DNA from: Enoplolaimus lenunculus | Lineage: Eukaryota > Nematoda > Enoplea > Enoplida > Thoracostomopsidae | NCBI GenBank assembly: GCA_030248215.1 | Contig: JASANG010002748.1 | Coordinates: 1 to 64,000 of the forward strand | Direction: 5' to 3' | DNA: 64,000 nt | In this document: positions 1-11,813 of the stretch, piece after piece | How positions within the stretch are numbered: the stretch's first letter is position 1 | Layout: each line of letters opens with the position of its first letter | The notes under the pieces: model-generated | Database searches by the model: none | What the model saw: only the letters and a program-made list of their open reading frames with translations | What the model was told of the DNA's origin: nothing | Made by a program: the position numbers and the translations under genes

Positions 1-1149
1 AAAGCAGTTACTAGAGTAAATTTTCTAGAACCTTTGACAGTATTCTTGAACGTGCCGCTCCTGATCTATACATGGGTCTCTGTTTCAAGAGCACGAATAC
101 GGAAATGTAGCCATTTCGAAAAAAGGACATTTTTAAACCGAAGGAAACACCTTGAATGTTAATAAAAACGTTTTAGTATTTTTGGCAATATACAGTAAAA
201 GGAATTTCTGACTTCGTAACCCTTATTTTTGACGAATCTAACATGTTTTGATATGATGCATTGCACGTTCTCGATAATATACCGTGAATTTCATGTTTAG
301 TTTCCAGAAACTGCATTGAGTGCGATTTTATAATAATTGTTGCTATTGATTCAAAACAATGTAATCTGGCATTTGAGAGACCGATTGTATTTTGAAGGTT
401 TGAATATGTATGTTTGTAGTATTCCAAGCATAGAAAAATGGTGTTTGCGAGTATAGCTGTTTGAACGGGAGATATTTTATGTCTATATTACCGAACCACA
501 TTTATTTCGAATACTTCTTAATTTACCTGTTAATAATTTTAGGATTTTGTACGTTCGACAAACACACCTGATCTGAACCCGTTTACGTGGAGCCTTGATG
601 AGTTATGATGCTGCTCGTATATTTTGAAATATTCTAATTTTAACTTTCGCAAAATATAAAACGACGGGGAATGCAAGAATGTTCTTGGTGCAAAAGATTG
701 AAAATATTTATATTTGTACCCAGAGAATTTATATTAGAAAAATAATATTTTATGCTCAAAATGTTGATATTTCGGTTGAAACTGGACTATAACATTGATG
801 AAGCTGTGGAGTAATAAGTTCTTGTGCGGGTTTTTGTATTAAGTAACCCTAAATTCAAACTGGACACAAGGGCGGCGTATATTAATATGTTACCCAAATT
901 GAGCTAAAATTTTAATGCCATTGTTACTTCTTATGGGGATTCGGGAGTTACCATTGTTTTGTATTGTTGGACCTGTATTTTTGGCACTGGCAAAACTTGA
1001 CGGTTGCCGTACGAAATACTGACATAGCAGTCGTAGTTGAAAAAATGCGACATACGGCAACTGTCTATGCCTATAGCCAAATTGAAATCGTTTAAAGTTT
1101 CGTTTTGCTTTTGCAAAAACTAAGGCAGAAGGGTACAATCAGCAGGGTG

Positions 1150-1467
1150 TTACCAGAGGTGAAAAATACCGGAGCCGGAGGTCAACGAAACTTGCCGGAG
1201 CCGGAATTGAGGCGAAATTAGGTACTAAAAATGACGGTGAATTAGCTAATTTTAGCCAATATCTGTAATATGTTGTTAAGTTTTGATTTTACGCCAATTT
1301 TTTTTGCGAAATTTTGGAAATTCTTTCCTGAAAATTGTGACAAAAGTAAAAAGAAAGGCGCTAAGCAGATAAATTTTGCAAAATTATGCAAGGTTTTACT
1401 ACCGAAATTGCCGGAACCTCCGGCAAAAATTATACCGGAGCCGGAGGCCGAATCACTGCTGGTAAAA
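1150..1467. mobile_element. MITE with CCGGAGCCGGAGG ends, copy 1
   Basis: Inverted ends TTACCAGAGGTG...ACCGGAGCCGGAGG and CCGGAGCCGGAGGCC...CACTGCTGGTAA. The interior is AT-rich with a TTTGCGAAATTTTGG block. Open frames on both strands here are chance products of the repeat. Confidence 0.7.
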
Positions 1468-1616
1468 TAAACGCTCGGTTGTCGTATTGCAGTAAAGTGT
1501 ATCATGATAGAGGTATTTGAATTGAGCCTCTTCCTAGTAACGTAACAGGTCGTATATTGGAAAGGAAAAAAGAAAAAAGAGATAAAAATAAAAAAAAAAA
1601 ATACGATGAGTTTCTG

Positions 1617-1765
1617 CCTAAAGTTTGGAAACTCTTGAAAATTCTGACAAAAGTATAACAAAACGCGCTAAACAGATAAATTTCGCAAAAGTATGCAAAA
1701 TTTTACTATAGAAATTGCCGGAACCTCCGGCAAAATTTCTGCCGGAGCAGGAAGCCGACTTTCTT
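1617..1765. repeat. Partial second copy of the CCGGAGCCGG element
   Basis: Repeats the right half of the 1.15-kb element in the same orientation: GGAAACTCTTGAAAATTCTG, AAATTTCGCAAAAGTATGCA, ATTGCCGGAACCTCCGGC. Confidence 0.7.
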
Positions 1766-2530
1766 CCGCAATACAGCCGTGCAAATATGCACCTAGTTTT
1801 CAAAAACAAAAATGAGACAATGTCGCATGCATTGAAAGTTTTAAGATTATGATGAATGAATTTCGTAATTTTTATTTCATTTCGAAGAATTCCAACATAT
1901 CTGTAATAAAAAATTGCGAGACATACCTGATTTAATTTTGGGTCTAAAAATAACAGAATTTCCGTTATTTCTATAACGGGAAACGTTTGCATTGCGTTTG
2001 CTCTTGCGCATACTTTACCTCACCACACTAGCGTAACTTCTGGCGATACGCGTCTCGCCGCGTTTGTGATAATTTTTAACATGACGTACGAAACTCTAAG
2101 CTTTAGCCAAGCGTTGCCTGCAAGGCCTATTTGAACATCGCCGCACCTCCTTGACGAGATTTGTTTCAGCACTTCAGAATACAAGAAATTCTCTGGGTCG
2201 TTTTCTTGCCCCTTTAAATACTTTAAAAATGTTTTAAATACCCCCCTTCGATGAAGGAATGGTGCCGCTGTCATAGGACCCCGTAATGCTACACTGCTAG
2301 ATTGTAATGGAGAAGTAGCACATTCACCAATATACATACACTCTTGGTATATACTAAATAGCGTGACACTTCACATATTTAGCATTTAAGCATAAATTTT
2401 TACGTGGCCCCAAATACGAGGAATACCCCTATGTGCGGGGAAACAGTACAAGAGCTGCGACAAACCCTGATTTTGCACAATTTTAAACACTATTCTGCCA
2501 CAACTTCGACTGTTTTAGGATGTACAGCTT

Positions 2531-2712
2531 GGACAATGTTACTTTAAGGGTTATAACAGTAGATTAAGCGTATACTTAAGACTAAACTTAAGCCTAAGCC
2601 TTGCAAGTATTCAGAGTCTGTAGGCTAGTTGTCGTCTACCTCTCAAGCGTATGCTTAAGTGTTTAGGCTTATTTCAGGCTTAAAAGCGTTTTGGCTTGTA
2701 CTCTTGCAGGGT
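2531..2712. mobile_element. TTAGGC-bearing MITE, family 4, 2.5-kb copy
   Basis: Left end ACAATGTTACTTTAAGGG; inside CTTAAGCCTAAGCCTTGCAA and, inverted, GTTTAGGCTTATTTCAGGCT. The right end is weak. Confidence 0.6.
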
Positions 2713-3837
2713 TAAAAATACTGATTTGCGTTCACGACAGTAAAAAGGTAAAATCTGGCCCTAAAGTCTGCACTTCACAACTTGTTTTAAGATATCACAA
2801 CTCCTAATCCGCTTTCATTTTGGTATGGGGCAAAAAACTGTAGAACACAAATACTTCAAACTTCAATGACCTACCGCAGATAAAACAAACAAAAAACCAA
2901 AACAAAAACCAGTGGTTTTTACGTTGTTATAAAAAATTTTAAAAATTCTAAAACATGTTTTTCATATGTCTGCCTTCTGTAGCTGTAGCATTTAAAAAGT
3001 TGGATAGGGATAAAGAAAGGAGAGAAACTGTATATATGGGCAATGAACAGGATGGGGCGCGAAGCCTAAAAAGCGACCCAATGTGTTTTGAGCCTGAGCC
3101 TAGGCCTTTATAGTAATACTATGAAAATGTGAACAAGGTTTTGCATATCAGTTTAGCACAGGGAATCACTACATTTTCGTAAGATTGGCAAGTTGTATGT
3201 CGTCTTAGCCAACAAATCCCCACTTCTCCAGTTTGTTTTCGCCAACGAACTGCCTGCGCCTCCGTCGTTTTCTGTTTCCGGCCAACAAATCTCTGCGTCC
3301 CCACTTTCTTTCGGCTAGCAAATTTCAAATCCAAAGTATATACAAGCACAGCCACATGTGCATATAAAAATATAAAGTATAAAGATTTGGATGAATTTAT
3401 AAACAATAAATACGAAAAATATTGGGGAAACTGTTGTAAAGGCACAGACACTTGCCGTGATAATATTTGATGGCAACTGTCTAAGGTGTTAATTTGAGAT
3501 AACGGCAAACGTAGTTGCTTGCGCAATATAAACAAGGCAGCCGTCTACTGTGCTAAAACTTAGATAGTGTAGCCGTCTATAGGAGGTTATTTAAACTTTA
3601 GCAACTGTTGGCGTATTTCATTTTAACCTACATTTAGACAGCTGCTATTTTAACGTTTAAAGAAATTTTAAACTTAAATTTAGAAACACAATGACGGTTG
3701 CTCTAAAATTTTTGTAGGCCAACTGTCGTTGCTAAGTTTAGGGCGTACCCGCAAAGGATTATCGTCTAAGGTTGATGTAAATTTCCATCCCCTGTTTTAA
3801 AATTATTGTGGACGATGCATGACAATCGGCTATTAAT

Positions 3838-4295
3838 ATCGCAACATTTTATGTCGACGTCGAATCAACATGGGACAAAACATGTTCCGGACTGCCCCAG
3901 TTATAACGTGAACTCCGCCTTTGCACTGCAATATATATTCGAAATAATTGTCTCAATATCATATGACATTTTTCAAAATGTCGACAAAGCTGCGGTAAAT
4001 CCTGCTTTTTACTATTTTATTAGCGTAAAAAATTGCACTGCAACATTATGCGTGATATTTGGTAGAATATTGGAGTATCATAATATGCTATTCGCACAAT
4101 GTCCAGTGATATCATGTGACATATGGCGATTTGTATGCGATGTTCACTTGAGATCAGGGTAGATAATGACGTGTGGCATTCACATTTTGTCGGTATACCG
4201 GCTATTTAGATCGCAACATTTTATGTTGATGTAATCAACATGGGACCAAACGTGTTCCGGACTGCCCCAGTTATGTCGTGAAATCCGCTTTAATT
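3838..4295. repeat. Direct repeat pair, about 85 bp, 372 bp apart
   Basis: GCAACATTTTATGTCGACGT ... CATGTTCCGGACTGCCCCAG at 3841-3915 recurs at 4213-4285 with GTTGATGTAATCAAC and CGTGTTCCGGACTGCCCCAG. The intervening block has an open frame (3806-4162) without similarity I recognise. Possibly the two ends of a short LTR-like or transposon relic; not resolved. Confidence 0.6.
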
Positions 4296-5226
4296 TTAAG
4301 TGGTATCGCTTTTGGTGAATGGCAATACTTTTGTACAAATTTGGTACGGTTCTGGTATAAAAATATTTCTGGTGTTGTTACTGAGCAATTCTGAGCAATA
4401 TGTTGTCGAACAAATATTCTGATTTTATAACCTATATGTTCAAGACGTAAAACAATTTTTTGAGAAAATGAATAGTCAAGTATTTAAACCCTATAAAAAT
4501 GACGCATTTTTCGGCGCTACACCACACACAAAGCGGACATTAAATTTTTCCAAAAACAGCTGAATTGTTGCACCATTCAAGAGGTGATGCGAGATCATAC
4601 CATTGTGAGTTACGCCATGTTTTGATCTTTAAGGTTTTGTTTCTTTTCCTGGACGATAACCATTCGACGTAAAACACCTATTTGTCTGCAATAGCACCAC
4701 TACCAATTTGCAGTAAAATATTATGACAAGGTAAATGAATCTATTTCCCTCGTGGTCGTTTTGATGAAAGCATATGATACTGACTTCGTTCTTGCAATGG
4801 TGTTTGCATATACTGACTTTGATTCTGGTTCGACGACACCTTTTGACTATAATAGTACATACAAAGGCATCATCAATACCAATTGATTACGATATGAACC
4901 CTTTTACCATATTATGTGCTGCGGTTTTGTTATTCAGGACAGTCAGAAAAAAGCGCTGAAACCCATTAAAGCTATAGTTAAAACTGGTTAATTGTAAAAC
5001 AAACCAGAGACACCAGAGTAAACTACAGGAAAGAACAAACTTAGTCGGATAGGAAGACTTAAATGCAAAACTGTTTCTTGCCTAATTGTTGGCTCAATGC
5101 TTAGGTTTGCTTGCGAAGCTGATGCTGAATTTTGTATAGGAAATATTTATAACAAGCAAAAGCACAAGTCTTGTTCTGTGACTACAGTTTGCCATAGACG
5201 GCGTTATGTTTAAGTGGTCGCAGTTA

Positions 5227-5436
5227 CACTGCAAAAAATGGTGAGTCAAATTGACTCTCTCCGAAATAGGCTCTACGGGACTACACAAACTGAGTCAAAT
5301 TCGACTCCGCCAGAGTCAAACATATGACTCAGTGAATCGAATTTGACTCTGCCGGAGTCAAATTTTGACTCAATTTGTGTAGTCCCGTAGAGCCTATTTC
5401 GGAGAGAGTCAATTTGACTCACAATTTTTTGCAGTG
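5227..5436. mobile_element. Palindromic Tc1/mariner-type MITE, family 3
   Basis: 210 bp that is almost entirely two inverted arms of about 85-95 bp, starting CACTGCAAAAAAT and ending ATTTTTTGCAGTG, with TA on each side. The arms carry repeated GAGTCAAATT / AATTTGACTC words. Transcribed, it would form a long hairpin. Confidence 0.88.
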
Positions 5437-5699
5437 TACGTTTATAAAAAGCTTTGCAGGTTGTGTTGAAGTAATTCATACGTGTAACGGCGCAACTTAC
5501 GCAGACCATCCCATCTGTTGAGTACCTGAAATATGATTTTGAGATGTATTGCGCGTTGTTACTTTTGATCAGCGATCTGAAAAGTTGGGCATATGCTACG
5601 TATAATCCTTAATGGTTGTGTTGCAGGTTGTTAGATTATTGTTTTGAGCCTATAAAGCTCAACGAAAAGCATTGGCTCTTACCACTTATCTGCACTAGT

Positions 5700-6486
5700 G
5701 ATGGGCATCGGATATTTTTTCATACCCGGATATCCTGCAATTCTTGCCGAATATATCCGGATATCCGAAATTAAATTTTTTATCACTAATATTCGAAACT
5801 CGGTTTTACGTTTTTGGGGTTCCGCACGTCAGTTTTCGTTTCTTAAGCACTTGTTTTATACTTGTTGCGCTGAAGGAAGTGCCCTGACAAGCAAACTGAT
5901 TGGTAAGAGCGCAGAACAAACAATTCTAAAAATAGTTATTTATTATGCAGCTGCCTCAATCAGGGTGTAAACGGATGGTAAAAGTAACGGAAACGAAAAC
6001 GGATAGTGATCAAAATAACGGAAGTCGAAAACGGATGTTGAAGTATAAAAGTTTCATAAATGTTTCATTTTTCTGCCAATATAATTGAGGAATGTAAATA
6101 TTTGCTGGGCTTTTTAATTCTCCATAATCGAACAATTCTCATATCTGTATTGAAAAATTGGGAGATATTTACGATGACAGTATTCAGTAAGATGTAAGAA
6201 AAATGTTTTCAATATAATACTGATTTATAAAAACTTTCCTGGCTGTCAGCTCTAAATTTTACAAACAATACACACAGAAAAAACCAAATCTACTCACAAA
6301 AGTCGTCAAGAATTTAGTTCAATATTCTGACTGAGGTTTGTTTACAGAATTTCTGTTGGTCAGCTCCTGCTACTTTAGTGGTGAAACTATAGGATTTCGG
6401 ATATCCAGCTAATATCCCGATACATAAGTATTTGTTTTGGGATACATATTCGGTTATTTTTCATATCCGGATATCCGGTGCCCATC
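5700..6486. mobile_element. DNA transposon remnant with GATGGGCATCGGATA ends
   Basis: About 790 bp bounded by inverted ends GATGGGCATCGGATATTTTT and TATCCGGATATCCGGTGCCC. ATCCGGATAT words recur at both ends. The TGATGGGCA-like start resembles hAT termini, but no 8-bp target duplication is clear. The interior has an open stretch (5698-5970) with no recognisable transposase, so it is non-autonomous. Confidence 0.7.
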
Positions 6487-6570
6487 TACAATCCCACATT
6501 TAAAGTTGTGATCATAGGCTTAATGGCTCATGCTTGGGAAAAACTTAAGCAAAAGCTTACATTTAGGATT

Positions 6571-6820
6571 ATGGAAATTGTTTCTAAACCCAATCTGCCT
6601 AAGCTTAAACCTAATCCTGTGGGGAAAGAAAAGCGTACAGGAGCCAGGCAATTCCCTAAGCCCATGTATAGAACAGGGCCGGAACAGTAGTATAATATGG
6701 AAATTGTTTCTAAACCCAATCTGCCTAAGCTTAAACCTAATCCTATGGGGAAAGAAAAGCGTACAGGAGCCAGACAATTCCCTAAGCCCATGTATAGAAC
6801 AGGGCCGGAACAGTAGTATA
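6571..6820. repeat. 126-bp tandem duplication with TTAGGC-type words
   Basis: Units 6571-6696 and 6697-6820 begin ATGGAAATTGTTTCTAAACC and end GGGCCGGAACAGTAGTAT. They differ at two positions that I can see (CCTGTGGGG/CCTATGGGG and GCCAGGCAA/GCCAGACAA). Open frames on both strands in this stretch come from the repeat. Confidence 0.88.
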
Positions 6821-8509
6821 AGCATATTCGTATAACAATATTTGCGCGTGCATACACGTTCTATAATTTGTAGGCACGCTTAATGTTATCGAAAAGGTGA
6901 GAGAAAGCCGTTGTGCCCAAAGCCCAACAGTTTAGTTGAGCGCTTACAGTTATAGTCGCCGCGCTACGGAAAAGGTCTTCAACCCTTAAAGGTTACGAGT
7001 TTCACTCTCAAGAGTGAACATGGGGCCCGCACATTATTTTGGACCGAGAGAAACATACACATGATACCTTTTGACTGCAGATGCGATGATGGCAATTGCA
7101 CGTATTGGCTTTGTGTTTGATAGTCAACATACATGCTGGCTTGTTCTGAAGGAATTTTCGGTTTCTTTCTGGACAGCAAATTAGAACATTTCAACAGTGT
7201 ATCAGGTACCGCTGCTATCACTCTCTTACCCGCAAGAGATGTGGAACACGCTTACGGCATGCTATATTTCAAAAAGTCTTACGTCTCCCTCCGGACTTAT
7301 TCAGGATTAACACAGCGTTATTTACGCGTATTTGGGCTTTTTTCAGACGCTTCGCTTAGGGTTATTACGCCATTCTATATTGCGCATCATTGCGTATGTG
7401 CCCCCGTGTTTCGATCAACTGCTGTATTTCCGCAAAGAAGCTCTATGGCACAGGTTCGGAGGTTGGAATACCCTAGCCACTGCACACAATTATATATTAG
7501 CTGAAACGGTGGTCTACCTTCGACCCGTCAAAATTTGTTGACCTGCAACTTCGGTTTTCACCTCCGGTTGCCCCTAGTACTCAATGACCACTATAACAGT
7601 GTCAAATATGGGAGAGTGCAAACATGTTTGTTGAATTTTCAATTAATGCTGCCTCCTGAATCATTTCGTCCAAATACTTACCCCGTGACAGTTTGCTGAC
7701 GCTCTGAAATAAATTATAAAACGATCAGATCCTACAACCAATATTCAATTTGAGAAATTGTGATTCTCATTAGAAATTTTCAGAGTATTGTAATGCAATG
7801 CGCGCACTCCATGGTATTTGTATTTGTGAACCAAAGATCATATTCATCGTAAATGTCAAGATGAACAGACTGAATCATCAATTGTTACACGTTTTTGTTT
7901 ATTGTCAAATATTTACAAGTGGTGCCAAAACTACCACCCCACCGTCCAAGACCTTCCTTACAGGATCAAGGGGTCACACTCGAATTGTGGTTTTCTTAGT
8001 TTGAGCATACACGGGAAATTTTAACGAAACATCCATTTAAATAAATTAATGATTTTGGGCACAAACTAATCCAAAGAATAGTGTTTGCCCGATATTGAGT
8101 CAATAACCATACCGTATTGCTTTAATCCTGTCGTTTGATAATAATTAACATACATGCTTGTATCATTTGCTGTGATGCGGCTAAAATATCTCAAGGCTAA
8201 CATTAAGTTTTACTTTACATTGTTGGTTAGTAAATAAAGCAAAGTTTAGATTTTTATTTTGAACATCAACTGAGACGTTTCAGAATTACCGTAAGAGTAA
8301 CAACTAGTTTTACAATCACAATGTATTAATTGAAATGAGATTTGTAAGTGAATAAGGATTTTATTACTCGGAACGTGCATTACCGGCGAAAATTTGTTTT
8401 ACCCGTGGGTATACCCGCGGAAAATTTCTTTACCCACAACCCGCCGTTAACCACCCTTCTTTTTTCCTTTGTGATCAGAAAAAATTGTCTGATTTTCCAA
8501 TTAGTAGTA

Positions 8510-8572
8510 GATAGGGAGGGATTGGGACACCAATCTGCGCGGAGTCATCTACCGTAACCCAAATTCTGGCTA
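8510..8572 (+). repeat. Inverted dispersed repeat, copy 1
   Basis: GATTGGGACACCAATCTGCG then CGGAGTCATCTACCGTAACC; the same 60 bp occurs inverted at 14628-14690. Confidence 0.75.
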
Positions 8573-8782
8573 CCGTAAGCCAAATTCAGATTCCGTCTCT
8601 GTGATACTATTCTGGTATAATGATATTTTTATTACTGATGCCTCAATTTTGTTTTAATACGTTCACAATGGCCTCAGGAAAACAGGAATTAAAAATATCA
8701 AAGTACATTTTAAGTTTTAGTCATTTTGTAAGTAATTGTCAGCATAAGTTTTTTAAAAATCTGTTGGTTAATGTATAAAATA

Positions 8783-8886
8783 GGGTCGTAACAGTAGTAT
8801 AACCGTATGCCTAAGTGCAAGCATGCCTAAACCTAAACAAAAAAATTAGTCTAAAGGTTACACAATTACAGGGCCGCAGAAAACAG
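8783..8886. repeat. TTAGGC-type MITE fragment, family 4
   Basis: GGGTCGTAACAGTAGTATAA then CCTAAACCTAAAC and AAAAAATTAGTCTAAAGGTT, shared with the 21.3- and 57.5-kb copies. The outer ends are missing. Confidence 0.6.
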
Positions 8887-9095
8887 TTCCGCCCTGACGT
8901 GAGCCAATCTTATATATCAAACACGCATTCATGCTTCTCAGTAATTACAAGCCTTTTTATTGATGACAAATTTTATTATAATTTAATAGCAATAATTAAT
9001 AGCAGAGGATATGTATCAATGCCATCTTCAGACACAATTCTCTTTGGATAAAAATACGACAGACACTCTCGGTATTGTTTATTTTGCACAAGTTC

Positions 9096-9655
9096 TCAGT
9101 CTTTTAAAAGTAGAAACTCGTGTTTCAGCTGCGTTCTTTTTGTTCTTCCTTCCATGTCATCATCTGGAAATGCGAAGCACCTGGTGCATCCATGCCAATA
9201 GCACCCATCAAATTCAATTATTATTTCATTATGGTTACTATACTTTTCCGCTGGTATATGACCATCCACTGAGTATATCGATGTTGCTTTGTATATTTTT
9301 TGGCCACCGTTAAATCTGTGTTGGATAATGACATCATCACGATTGAAACCATTGCAAAATATTCGTCGCTGATACTCCACAAACACGAGCTCTAGCATTC
9401 CATTAGTGTAGCTTTTGGTTGCTTTAAATTGTATGTTCATGTTTTCATTTAATAGGTCTTAAAAATTTCCTTACATTTGTTTTCTAGATCAAATAGAATT
9501 TCTTGTCTTATGCACCCATCAGCTGGAGTCCAAGCAGCGAAAAGTCCGGTTGGCATATCTTGATATTTAACACCATAAGTAAAGTGAGTTGGCATCATAT
9601 CCTAGAATCTTTTTAACAGTTTTATCTCCACGTATTTGTAACTTGTCCACTTCGT
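9096..9655 (-). mobile_element. Polinton/Maverick-like DNA polymerase B fossil (fragment)
   Basis: Minus-strand remains of a protein-primed family B DNA polymerase of the Polinton type. Two family motifs are readable in the expected order: GYDANSLYL (near 9590) and EFDGCYWHGC (near 9200). Only about 0.5 kb survives. No integrase, packaging ATPase, capsid gene or terminal repeats are visible nearby. The fragment is broken (at least a few disruptions) and truncated at both ends; an old insertion relic. Confidence 0.7.
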
Positions 9656-9769
9656 GATACCTATGGAATACTATAGACGGTCCACCTACAATATTGTTCT
9701 TTATCACTGTATATATATTCTTGAAACTGTTGTTGAACATAGTGAACAGGCAATAGTGAACATGAACGC

Positions 9770-10250
9770 GTGGTTAGTGGTCCAGATGGAAAGCAAATGC
9801 TGTTATTTTTCACAGGATGGCCACCATTGTCCAATTTTCATGTCGGCAAATTTGTAGTTAGCGGAATACCTTATCACAGCACGGAACAGTACTACCAAGC
9901 GCAAAAGGCATACTTCAGCAATGACCATACCACATACTATCGAATATCTCTATGTCGATCACCGTCAAAGGCTTACCAGCTTGCACAAAATATGGACTAC
10001 GATCAATCGGGCTGGTTTGAAGTTCATTATGATAAATGTACGAAGCGGTGTTGGCAAAGCTTTCCGGTAATATATGGCTTAAAAACAATTGCTAAACACA
10101 GGAAGTAAAGTGTTAGTTCACGCTACGGAATAAGATAGTTATATGGGTTCCGGTTGGGGACGCTTCGATCCACGTTACGAGACAGAATGTTTTCCAGGAA
10201 CCAACGTATTGGGACAAATTTTAATGACAATCCGAGAAAAATTTACATCT
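9770..10250 (+). pseudogene. NADAR-domain (YbiA-like) fragment, broken
   Basis: The plus strand encodes NADAR-family hallmarks: PLSNFHVGKFVV, STEQYYQAQKA and, downstream, an MGSGWGRFDPR-like segment. NADAR proteins are N-glycosidases acting on ADP-ribosylated or riboflavin-pathway substrates in bacteria, eukaryotes and large DNA viruses. The copy is interrupted about twice and has no clear start, intron or promoter. It lies about 120 bp from the Polinton-like polymerase relic on the opposite strand, so it may be cargo of the same old element or an independent gene relic. Confidence 0.65.
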
Positions 10251-10957
10251 AAATAACTTCTTGTATAAAACATAAGTAAAAATAAAAAATGAAATAAACC
10301 CAAGAAAATCCTGCGCTTCCCTTGAAGCAACATTTTTTTACACTTTTAGTTTCAGGAATGGCTAAATCTATATATAATAGATAACTTATTAAATATTCAC
10401 CAGCTTAATACAGAGCCGGTGACCGAGTGTCTATATCAATATATGTCAACAGAGTTAAAAACACATATGTGCCATCCTTCGCATGCATGTGGATCTTCAA
10501 AATCGATTTTACGAATGGTTTACGGATCAGCCTCTTGACGTGTTTTACAAGTTTATCAATAGTTTGTACTCAACCGGGCAACTGACATTGTTTTCTTTGT
10601 TTCGAGATGAAGCTACCACTGCAGGATTGTTATATAAGGGCTGTGAAATACAAGAAAAGAATTAGATTATATAAAATAAAAACTTATTGAAAGGCAACAG
10701 AAGTTCTTAAACAACGAACAGGAATTAGAGAAACAGCACAAAGACCACTGCGGACTTGGAAGTGTCAACTACATAAACTTAATGAAGATAGAAGAACAAA
10801 ACTGGTTTAATTACGCGAAAAATATGGGCAGTTTGAGCAGCCACCATTGGCATTATTGTGGAAAGCAAATAATCGTGATTATACGTTGATTGATTTATGC
10901 GTTGAAATATGGTCCTATTATATTAAATAAACGCTAACAAATTAAACATGTTGACTA
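10251..10957. other. Stretch after the NADAR fragment
   Basis: Holds a 60-codon frame (10483-10665) containing FYKFINSLYSTGQLTLFSL, faintly like the end of a helical death-fold domain, but too short to call. It then continues with unassigned AT-rich sequence up to the 252-bp tandem repeat. Confidence 0.35.
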
Positions 10958-11460
10958 CACACGTTAATCTCCTACACTTATATTTTCTCAGTGTTTCCAC
11001 AGTTTCTCAAACTATGTCTAGACCTCAAAAATTTCCAGTTTTGCCCCTGTAGATAGCTTTAGAATCCTTAAATTACTATATATAAACGCTTTACTAGTTT
11101 TTAAGATATTGATTTTTTATTTTCTTGGTACCATACCGACCCCTGAGCCACAATCCAATACCCCCTTTTCTCTTGGACCCAAAGTTACCCCCAGGTATCA
11201 AATTTTCTAGGTCTAGTTACACTCGTTAGCTCCTACACTATATTCCCTAAATGTTTCCACAGTTTCTTAAACAATGTCTAGACCTCAAAAAATTCAAGAT
11301 GTGATCCTCTATAAAGCTTTAGAATCATAAAATTACTGTATATAAACGCATTTTATCGTAATCTTTACTAGTTTTTAAGATATTGATTTTTTATTTTCTG
11401 GGTACCCTACCGACCCCTGTGCCCAACCCAATACCCCTTTTCCTCTTACTCTATGTCCAA
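10958..11460. repeat. Diverged tandem repeat, period about 252 bp
   Basis: Two units in the same order: CGTTA(A/G)(T/C)TCCTACAC, TGTTTCCACAGTTTCT, ATGTCTAGACCTCAAAAA, TTTACTAGTTTTTAAGATAT and a run near CCGACCCCTG. Divergence of some 15% by eye, so old. No coding frame. Confidence 0.75.
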
Positions 11461-11813
11461 ATTAACCCCGTATTTGAAATCAGGACCCAAAGTTACTGGC
11501 ATAAATTAGGCCCAGAGGCGCCGTGGGCTAAAATGTTATTGTAGCTTTCGCGTGATAAAACACCGCTGAACAGCTCATAGTATGGTAGATTTTACCCAAC
11601 TTCAATAAATTTTGTATACAAAACAAGCACCTTACATAATTTTTACAAATTGAATAAAGTTGACCTTGGCGTTTGTGCTGCCTTGCTGCCTTCAGAATGT
11701 AAAACCTCTAGCATGGGTTGTTTTCATATATACAATTGTAGGCTTCCAAATAGTTTTTATGCAAAATCCGTGGTTTTAAATATCTTTGTTGACCTATAAC
11801 GTATAGTGCTTAG

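Larger units (their letters stand above)
1..5226. other. Left-edge intergenic stretch, no gene supported
   Basis: AT-rich. Contents that I can name are the two CCGGAGCCGG elements, the 2.5-kb TTAGGC element and the 3.8/4.2-kb direct repeat. Minus-strand frames at 173-427, 1242-1992, 2020-2337 and 3119-3535 have no recognisable domain and mostly overlap repeats. Confidence 0.6.
6821..9095. other. Intergenic stretch, no gene supported
   Basis: An open frame at 7133-7504 (123 codons) and an overlapping one at 7332-7541 show no domain I recognise. CACCTCCGGTTGCCCC at 7560 resembles one end of a CCGGAGCCGG element. Otherwise only the family 4 fragment and the 8.5-kb dispersed repeat. Confidence 0.5.

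Noticed and set aside
1242-1992. Minus-strand frames of 139 and 124 codons
   Set aside because: Both lie across the two CCGGAGCCGG element copies and resemble each other only because of the repeat.
6520-6857. Frames of about 100 codons on both strands
   Set aside because: Generated by the 126-bp tandem duplication, whose period is a multiple of three.
7133-7541. Overlapping 123- and 69-codon frames
   Set aside because: No domain, no splice context and no codon pattern to set them apart from chance; two frames are equally open.
10483-10665. Possible CARD/death-fold fragment
   Set aside because: Only about 30 residues look helical and the resemblance is generic; not enough to name a family.
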